Origin: Eucommia ulmoides
Taxonomy: Eukaryota; Streptophyta; Magnoliopsida; Garryales; Eucommiaceae
Assembly (NCBI GenBank): GCA_016647705.1
Contig: CM028329.1
Location: 57,057,231 to 57,121,230 of the forward strand
DNA: 64,000 bases
Direction: 5' to 3'
Positions 58,083-64,000 of this stretch are shown here, one piece after another (within the stretch, counting starts at the first letter, position 1; each line of letters starts with the position of its first letter). The position numbers and the translations under genes were made by a program. The notes under the pieces were generated by a model that worked only from the letters and a program-made list of their open reading frames with translations, had not been told where the DNA came from and ran no database searches.

Positions 58083-60986
58083 TTATGTATGAACAATATT
58101 GGCCAAGTTTAGGCAGTGAAGAAACTTGGCGCTTCCAACGACTTTCGTCAACATATCTGCAGGATTATCGATTGTCCCAATTTTCGTAAGAAGAATAACA
58201 CCTGCATCAACAATTTCTCGAACAAAGTGGAATCGAATATCAATGTGTTTGGTCCGAGCATGATGAACTTGGTTCTTCGCTAGATGTATTGCGCTTTGAC
58301 TGTCGCAATATATCTCCACCTGTTTCTGATAAAGACCCAAGTATGAAATCAGTCCATGTAACCAAATGGCTTCATTCATGGCTTCTCCAGCAACCATGTA
58401 TTCAGCCTCCGTGGTAGACAATGCTACAGTGGACTGCAAAGTAGACCTCCAACTGACTGGACCACTAGCCATGGTAAATAAATACCCGGTAGTAGACCGT
58501 CGCTTATCCAAATCACCAGCGTAGTCTGAATCCACATATCCAATGAGAAATCTTTCGACTTCCATTTGATTTCTCACAAATTTCAAACCCACATCCTCAG
58601 TACCTTTGATATACTTCAAAATCCATTTTGCAGCTTCCCAATGCTTCTTTCCTGGATCATGCATATATCTTCTAACCATACTAACAGCTTGAGAAATATC
58701 AGGTCTTGTGCATACCATTGCGTACATAAGGCTTCCAATCAAACTTGCATACGGTACTTGAGCCATATACATTCTTTCTTCATTTGTACTCGGTGACAGT
58801 TCCGCACTTAATTTAAAGTGAGGAGCCAAAGGTGTATTAACCGGTTTGGTATTTTCATCTATACCAAATCGATTTAGTACATTTTTCAAATACTGTTTCT
58901 GTGTCAGCCACACTGTCCCAGCCGTTCTGTCACGAGTAATTTTCATGCCCAAAATTTTCTTGGCTTCACCAAGATCCTTCATTTCGAATTCCTTCCGAAG
59001 TTGGGCTTTCAACTTCTCAATCTCCACCAAACTCTTAGATGCAATTAACATATCATCAACATATAAGAGCAAATAAATGAAGGTACCATTTTTTAATTTA
59101 CGGAAGTACACACAATGATCATATTGACTTCGCGTAAAGTTATGTACCTTCATAAATTTGTCAAATCTCAAATACCACTGTCGTGGAGATTGCTTCAAAC
59201 CATACAGGGACCTCTGCAACTTGCACACCATTTGTTCTTTGCCAGCAGCTTTGAAACCATCAGGTTGCGACATATAAATTTCCTCATACAAATCTCCATG
59301 TAGAAAAGCAGTTTTCACATCAAGCTGCGCCAACTCCAAGCCAAATTGTGCGACCATGGCAAGTAAAATTCGAATGGAGGAATGCTTTACTACTGGTGAA
59401 AAGACTTCATTGTAGTCAATCTCTTCCTTTTGAGCATACCCCTTTGCAACCAGTCTTGCCTTGAATCTCACACTGTTTTTCCCATGAGAGTCCTCCTTCT
59501 TTGCATATACCCATTTACACTCAATTGCTTTTTTTCTTTTTGGTAACTCTACGAGTTCCCAAGTCATATTCTTATAGAGAGAATCCAATTCTTCATTCAT
59601 GGCCTTATTCCATTCCACACTTTCAGAACTTTGCACAGCTTCTTTATATGTGGTTGGAATATCTTCACTGACAATTGGTAGGGCATAAGCAACCATATCC
59701 GCAAACTTTGCCGGTTTTTGAATTGTTCTTTTTGGTTTGCTAGCTGCTATCGATTCTTCAATTTGTGGAGGCCTTTGAGGAGAGGGCTCCACCTCAATTC
59801 TATCTTCCGTATCCCCGTCATTTTCATCATCTGAAGAAGTGTCTTCTGAAGGAGAATCTACTGGACTTTGAATCTCCACTTGCTGCACTAGACTGCTTTT
59901 TTTATTCTCTTCATTCGACACTTTCTTCTTCATAAATTTACTTTCATCGAAAGTAACATCCCTGCTCAAGATCATTTTCTTCAATGCAGGGCACCATAAT
60001 CTGAACCCTTTCACTCCACTGCTGAAGCCCAGAAATATGGCCTCCTTTGCCCTTGGATCAAGTTTGCTATCTTCGGTCACGTGAAAGAACACCGAGCAAC
60101 CGAAGATACGCAAAGAATCATCATCTGATGCAGGTGATCCTGACCACACTTCAATAGAAGTTTTTCCATCAATTGCAGTAGAAGGCAGACGGTTAATTAG
60201 ATGACATGCATAAGTAACCGCTTCTGCCCAAAAACTCTTCGTCAAACCGGAATTGGATAGCATGCACCTTACTTTTTCAAGTAAAGTCCGATTCATACGT
60301 TCCGCTACACCATTCTGTTGTGGCGTCTTTTTCACAGAAAAATGCCTTACTATTCCTTCTTGTTTGCACAAGGAATAAAATGGATCGGACGTGTATTCAC
60401 CGCCGTTATCCGATCTCAACACCTTGATCTTCCTTCCGGTTTGATTCTCCACCCTCTTCTTCCAAGCTAAGAAGATCTCTAAGACTTGATACTTGTGTTT
60501 CATAGTATACACCCAGAGTTTTCTTGAGAAGTCATCTACAAATGTAACAAACCAGTGCCTTCCACTCAAAGATGCAGTCTTCGTTGGACCCCAAATATCA
60601 GTATGCACATAGTCTAGGATCCCTTTTGTTTTGTGGATGGTCGTGCCAAATTTAACTCTGGTTTGCTTGCCCAGCACACAGTGCTCACAGAAGTCCATCT
60701 TACAAGTCTTGGTACCCTTCAAAAGAACCTGCTTTACTAGGCCTTGCATGGCCTTCTCTCCAGCATGCCCAAGCCTCATGTGCCAAAGCTTGGTTGTATC
60801 AATAGCAGTTTCTACGGTGGCAGCTCCACCGATAACAGTCTTTCCTTGTAAGAAATACAAATTATTTCTTCTTAGGCCTTTTAAGACAACCATAGCACCT
60901 CGTGTGACTTTCAACGATCCAGCTTCCATGATGACTTTGAAACCATTTGATTCCAAAGCACCCAAAGAAATTAGATTCCTCTTCAA
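58083..60986 (-). CDS. copia pol: integrase, reverse transcriptase, RNase H
   Basis: 967 codons from the first ATG after the second nonsense codon; it is really the C-terminal part of one gag-pol frame. Integrase zinc finger H69/H74/C100/C103; catalytic triad in HTDIWGP (D130), RSDNGGEY (D193) and AERMNRTLLE (E229). An acidic linker (about 375-400) precedes reverse transcriptase with QLDVKTAFLHGDL (D556) and YVDDML (642-647). RNase H has YVDSDYAGDLDKRRSTTGY, STTEAEY, CDSQSAIHLAKN and RTKHIDIR. All catalytic residues I can check are intact. In the family these steps copy element RNA and insert the DNA. Confidence 0.95.
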   Translation of the reverse strand: MKRNLISLGALESNGFKVIMEAGSLKVTRGAMVVLKGLRRNNLYFLQGKTVIGGAATVETAIDTTKLWHMRLGHAGEKAMQGLVKQVLLKGTKTCKMDFCEHCVLGKQTRVKFGTTIHKTKGILDYVHTDIWGPTKTASLSGRHWFVTFVDDFSRKLWVYTMKHKYQVLEIFLAWKKRVENQTGRKIKVLRSDNGGEYTSDPFYSLCKQEGIVRHFSVKKTPQQNGVAERMNRTLLEKVRCMLSNSGLTKSFWAEAVTYACHLINRLPSTAIDGKTSIEVWSGSPASDDDSLRIFGCSVFFHVTEDSKLDPRAKEAIFLGFSSGVKGFRLWCPALKKMILSRDVTFDESKFMKKKVSNEENKKSSLVQQVEIQSPVDSPSEDTSSDDENDGDTEDRIEVEPSPQRPPQIEESIAASKPKRTIQKPAKFADMVAYALPIVSEDIPTTYKEAVQSSESVEWNKAMNEELDSLYKNMTWELVELPKRKKAIECKWVYAKKEDSHGKNSVRFKARLVAKGYAQKEEIDYNEVFSPVVKHSSIRILLAMVAQFGLELAQLDVKTAFLHGDLYEEIYMSQPDGFKAAGKEQMVCKLQRSLYGLKQSPRQWYLRFDKFMKVHNFTRSQYDHCVYFRKLKNGTFIYLLLYVDDMLIASKSLVEIEKLKAQLRKEFEMKDLGEAKKILGMKITRDRTAGTVWLTQKQYLKNVLNRFGIDENTKPVNTPLAPHFKLSAELSPSTNEERMYMAQVPYASLIGSLMYAMVCTRPDISQAVSMVRRYMHDPGKKHWEAAKWILKYIKGTEDVGLKFVRNQMEVERFLIGYVDSDYAGDLDKRRSTTGYLFTMASGPVSWRSTLQSTVALSTTEAEYMVAGEAMNEAIWLHGLISYLGLYQKQVEIYCDSQSAIHLAKNQVHHARTKHIDIRFHFVREIVDAGVILLTKIGTIDNPADMLTKVVGSAKFLHCLNLANIVHT

Positions 60987-60998
60987 ATCTGGTACATA

Positions 60999-62102
60999 TC
61001 AGACATTGGTCAGATTCCTCGTGGTTCCGTCGTGCAGCTTCAATCGGATCACGTCAACCCCTTTCCTTTCACACGTATGATCATTTCCCATAAGAACTGA
61101 TCCACCACTACCGAGATCCAAACTGGTGAAACAATCCGTATCAGGACACATATGATAGGAGCACGCGGAGTCAAGAATCCACTTGTCTGAGCCAACTCCA
61201 ACTGTAGTAGCCAGAGCAAAATTTGAATCATCATCTTCAATTTGGGCCACGTTTGCATTTGTATTACCCCTGTTTTTCAGCTTGGGGCAATCTTTCTTCC
61301 AATGACCATTTTCATGGCAAAAAGCACATTCATCCTTTGCCAGAATCTTCCTGCCATTTGATGAAACTCCTCTCGACTTGGAACGAGAGTTGTTTCCACC
61401 TTTGTTGTGCTTTTTGGTCTCCAATCTGCCCCTCGTCATCAAAGCAGTAGATGTATCAGTTTGAGACACCTTGTCACGTCTACGAACTTTGTTATTCATC
61501 AACGCGTCTGATACATCCTTGAATTTCACCGAGTCTTTTCCGTAGATCAAAGTGGTTGCCAAGTGTTCATAGGAATCCGGTAAGGAATTCAACAACACAA
61601 AGGCTTTGTCCTCATCATTGATCTCTTCATCCAGGTTCAATAGATCGGCAATCAACTTGTTGAAGTCATTCAAATGGTCCATCATAGATGTACCTTCTTA
61701 GTATTGAAATCGAAAAAGCTTTCGCTTCAGATACAACCGATTCTCAATACTCTTTGTCATGTACTTTTCTTCAAGTACCCTCCATAAGTCCTTCGCCATC
61801 GTCTCTCTCATTACAAAGTATTTGACGTTCTTTGCAAGACAGAGACGAATAGAACTGCACGCCATTTTGTTGATCTTCAACCACTCTGCTTTTTCCATAA
61901 AATCTGATTTTTCCTCTAAGGTTATTTCCAAACCCTGTTGAACCAGCATATCCATCATCTCACATTGCCACATGCCAAAACTGTTTGTTTCATCAAATTT
62001 TTCAATATCAAATTTGCCATTTGATATTGACAGTTTTGTTTGTGAACTGGAAGAGGTTGATGGCGATTCAATCTCCTCCGTTTTCGATTCGATCTCCGCC
62101 AT
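60999..62102 (-). pseudogene. copia gag and protease, two nonsense codons
   Basis: The frame starts MAEIESKTEEIESPSTSSSS at 62102. Stop 1 (61698-61700) falls at residue 135, after LYLKRKLFRFQY. Stop 2 (60999-61001) falls at residue 368 as TGA where CGA would give the usual N-V-R-Y-V-P-D. Between them are the gag core, a CCHC knuckle (CAFCHENGHWKKDC, residues 259-272) and the protease site (WILDSACSYHM, Asp about 311). The frame is unshifted throughout and continues into pol. Confidence 0.93.
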
Positions 62103-62123
62103 AATCCCAAGCTCTCAACCGGA

Positions 62124-62135
62124 GCTCTGATACCA
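62124..62135 (-). other. copia primer-binding site (initiator Met tRNA)
   Basis: TGGTATCAGAGC on the minus strand, two bases from the LTR end, complementary to the 3' end of plant initiator tRNA-Met. Confidence 0.92.
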
Positions 62136-62137
62136 CT

Positions 62138-62702
62138 TGTTGTGCGGAAGCGTGTCGGGTGGACCCAACACAGAACAAATATTATGGAGATGAAATGAAA
62201 ACACATACAGACACTCACAAACAATAACACAAGATTTAACGAGGTTCGGCAATTTCGCCTACTCCTTGGGAGCAACTATGGAACTTCTTTATTTGACAAT
62301 AAAATACAAATAAAGAATACAAAACAAGGTCTTAAAACAACTTAAGACACTTATGCAAAAATTCACTCAATTGTGATTATTGAGGAATTGAACTCTCTCT
62401 CTTAATGTACTTCTTCAATTGAGAGATATTGTTTTCTCCAATTGTGAGATGATTTTTCTTCAAAGCTCATGGTCTCAATTTATAGGGAATATTTGAGGCT
62501 CATAATCTAGTGTGAACAAGATCTTTAAAACCTTCAACAATTGAGGCAGCCGCAATGTTGGAACCAATTTTGAATAACTCCATTTACCATTTTTGACCCA
62601 TTTTTCTTCTTCCCTTTCATACCAAACAAATGTGTGAAAAATCTATTCACACCATGAAAAATGTTAGCCCAATTTTATTGACAATCAAGCCAACAACCAA
62701 CA
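62138..62702 (-). repeat. copia 5' LTR (element orientation)
   Basis: 565 bp, TG...CA on either strand, paired with 57413-57974. On the minus strand a TATA-like TATAAATTGAG lies near 62480. Confidence 0.96.
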
Positions 62703-62863
62703 ACTAATTCCTCAAGGTACTGTCGGGCGCCGAAGCGAGCATTTCTCCCAACAGAGCACTCTCCATACACAACCCCCAGGTTTCGATCCCTCAACGTTAC
62801 TTAAGAGAACCCAAGTCCCTTCCACTTGAGCCAACTCGTAGTGGTATCTCCCCATGTTTGTAT
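62703..62863 (-). mobile_element. tRNA-derived SINE, 5' part, plus its target duplication
   Basis: On the minus strand the SINE starts at 62844 with an A box (TGGCTCAAGTGG, 62822-62833) and a B box (GGATCGAAACC, 62779-62789) about 33 bases apart. It then runs to ACTAA, where the copia element inserted. Duplication TATCTCCCCATGTTTGTAT (62845-62863) matches 57342-57359 except for one base. The rejoined SINE is about 190 bp. Confidence 0.88.
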
Positions 62864-63289
62864 GCTATGTATATAAATGGATTGTTCAATAATGTCCTAA
62901 TGGAGACATCATCAAATGACCCATCACCACCAAAGAAAATGAAAAATCTGATCCTCCCCCCTTAAGCCCGGGTGTCGATAGGTCTTCGTTCCTCTAACTT
63001 GGGTCCGGGCTTGGAGCCCAAATTGTTGGGATGAAATCTCCTACATTGACTATTTTAACAATTAGAATTCAAAGCAGGAGGCAGACTTTAAAGAATGTTG
63101 AATCTTTTCACACCCCTACATGCCCTGAAAAAACTGAAGGATTTTTTTTTTTCAGCCAGCCAAACAAAGCCCTTAAAAATAAGGATTAATAGCACTTTAC
63201 CCCATATAATTTAGCTGATCTGCACTTATCCCTTGTGATTTTTTTTTTGAGATAATAGGTGGGAGATCCTCTATTTAAGCTCTAATTGG
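62864..63289. other. intergenic, possible copia LTR scraps
   Basis: TTGTTGGGATGAAATCTCCT near 63023 resembles the start of some copia LTRs, but no partner is seen. Otherwise nothing supportable. Confidence 0.4.
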
Positions 63290-63895
63290 TCAAAACATGC
63301 GGTAAAATTTTTTGATTTAGTCTCATCTGTTTTAAAAAAGGCGAAAGCCTTACTCACGTGATAATCACGCACTAGTTACATGTAACTACTTTCTATGTAA
63401 TATTACTGTATTAGTTACATGTAACTAATTTTTTTAATTTTTTTTCCAATTACATATTCCAATAATATATAACTTTTTAATTACATATCTCTGATATATA
63501 ATTAAAAAATTTGATATTTTTCAATTATATGTTTCAATAATATGTAATTTTTTAGTTACATGTCTCTTATATGTAACTAAAAAATTTGATATTTTTTCAA
63601 TAACGTCACAAAATATTATATATATATATATATGTAATTGTAACATGTAATATTATATAAGTATATGTAACTAAAAATGTCCAAATATGTGTGAAAAGTA
63701 ACAATTATGAAATTGTAACTAACATTAGTTACATGTAACAGAATTCACGATAAAAATCAAATGTACTCACTAAAAGACTCCCTACAATCCCTGTAATATC
63801 CCTACAATTTCTGCAATGCGGAACTAAAATATAAGTGGAATCTAACTTAAAAAACTAAATCAAAACCTAATAACACAAACGGACTTTTCACTAAT
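63290..63895. repeat. dispersed repeat, GTTACATGTAACT family (second copy)
   Basis: Starts TTTTAAAAAAGGCGAAAGCC and has repeated TTAGTTACATGTAACTA palindromes. It ends with TTTCTGCAATGCGGAACTAA and AATCTAACTTAAAAAACTAA, colinear with 51480-51915. Confidence 0.78.
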
Positions 63896-64000
63896 TAGAC
63901 TTTAAAAAAAAAAAAAAAAAAAATCATCGATTTTCCCTTCTTTTTTTTTTTGGCACTTATCCCCTATGGTTATGGACTAAAGCGCAACAATTAAAATTAA

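Larger units (their letters stand above)
57413..62702 (-). mobile_element. full-length Tork-type Ty1/copia retrotransposon, 5.29 kb
   Basis: LTRs 57413-57974 (562 bp) and 62138-62702 (565 bp) start TGTTGTGCGGAAG and end CAACCAACA. Perfect target duplication ACTAA (57408-57412, 62703-62707). By eye the LTRs differ by about 8 substitutions and two small indels, so the insertion is recent. A single frame from 62102 to 58083 encodes gag, protease, integrase, reverse transcriptase and RNase H in copia order and is broken by just two nonsense codons. Motifs resemble the tobacco Tnt1 (Tork) lineage. Confidence 0.97.

Noticed and set aside
63020..63060. TGTTGGGATGAAATCTCC as a copia LTR start
   Set aside because: No second LTR, primer site or target duplication was found nearby. 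Left as a comment only.

Overview
The window is plant nuclear DNA. It is AT-rich and carries spliced genes with GT-AG introns, microsatellites, tRNA-derived SINEs, LTR retrotransposons of the Athila, Tekay/Del-like and Tork types, and CACTA and Mutator-like transposons. The coding sequences resemble eudicot proteins. I cannot name the species from the sequence.

Only three cellular genes can be supported. (1) A 72-residue type-2-like metallothionein, minus strand, three exons at 7195-8479, with a TATA box and a 14-bp palindromic G-box upstream. (2) A POLTERGEIST-LIKE (PLL4/PLL5-type) protein phosphatase 2C, plus strand, four exons at 46566-50032, 695 residues, apparently intact. (3) An uncharacterised plant protein resembling Arabidopsis At3g17950, plus strand, three exons at 52954-54749, 206 residues, with a SINE and a minisatellite in its second intron. 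For all three the exon lengths sum to an open frame.

The rest is mostly nested mobile DNA. 1-5257: decayed pol and the 3' LTR of a Ty3/gypsy element, apparently inserted in the leader of a short-LTR copia element (5258-5945). 8990-10615: small non-autonomous elements. 11892-30790: an 18.9-kb CACTA element with TSD GTT, minus orientation. It carries a decayed Transposase_24-type gene, a transposase-associated domain and a captured exon of protein phosphatase 5. It is itself interrupted by a 7.0-kb Athila-type element (TSD GAATT), an Athila-type solo LTR (TSD GTACT) and a gypsy solo LTR of the family seen at 2599-5257. 30794-34150: host dispersed repeat, then an AT-rich array split by a GC-rich insert. 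34305-34514: Helitron-type helicase fragment. 39616-44821: a 5.2-kb MULE with a decayed MuDR transposase and a small convergent ORF. 51012-51332 and 55525-56595: MITE-like inverted-repeat elements. 57342-62863: a tRNA-derived SINE split by a nearly intact Tork-type copia element (TSD ACTAA, LTRs about 1.4% different, only two nonsense codons).

The most unusual items are: the palindromic CCGCCTAGGCGG repeat cluster in Athila-type LTRs; the Athila-type element that lacks pol and carries a single plant-transposon-protein frame behind its own intron; two gypsy LTRs with unrelated minisatellites at the same internal position, one made of tetraloop-like hairpins; the PP5 exon captured by the CACTA element; and a tandem sister copy that preserves the CACTA empty site.
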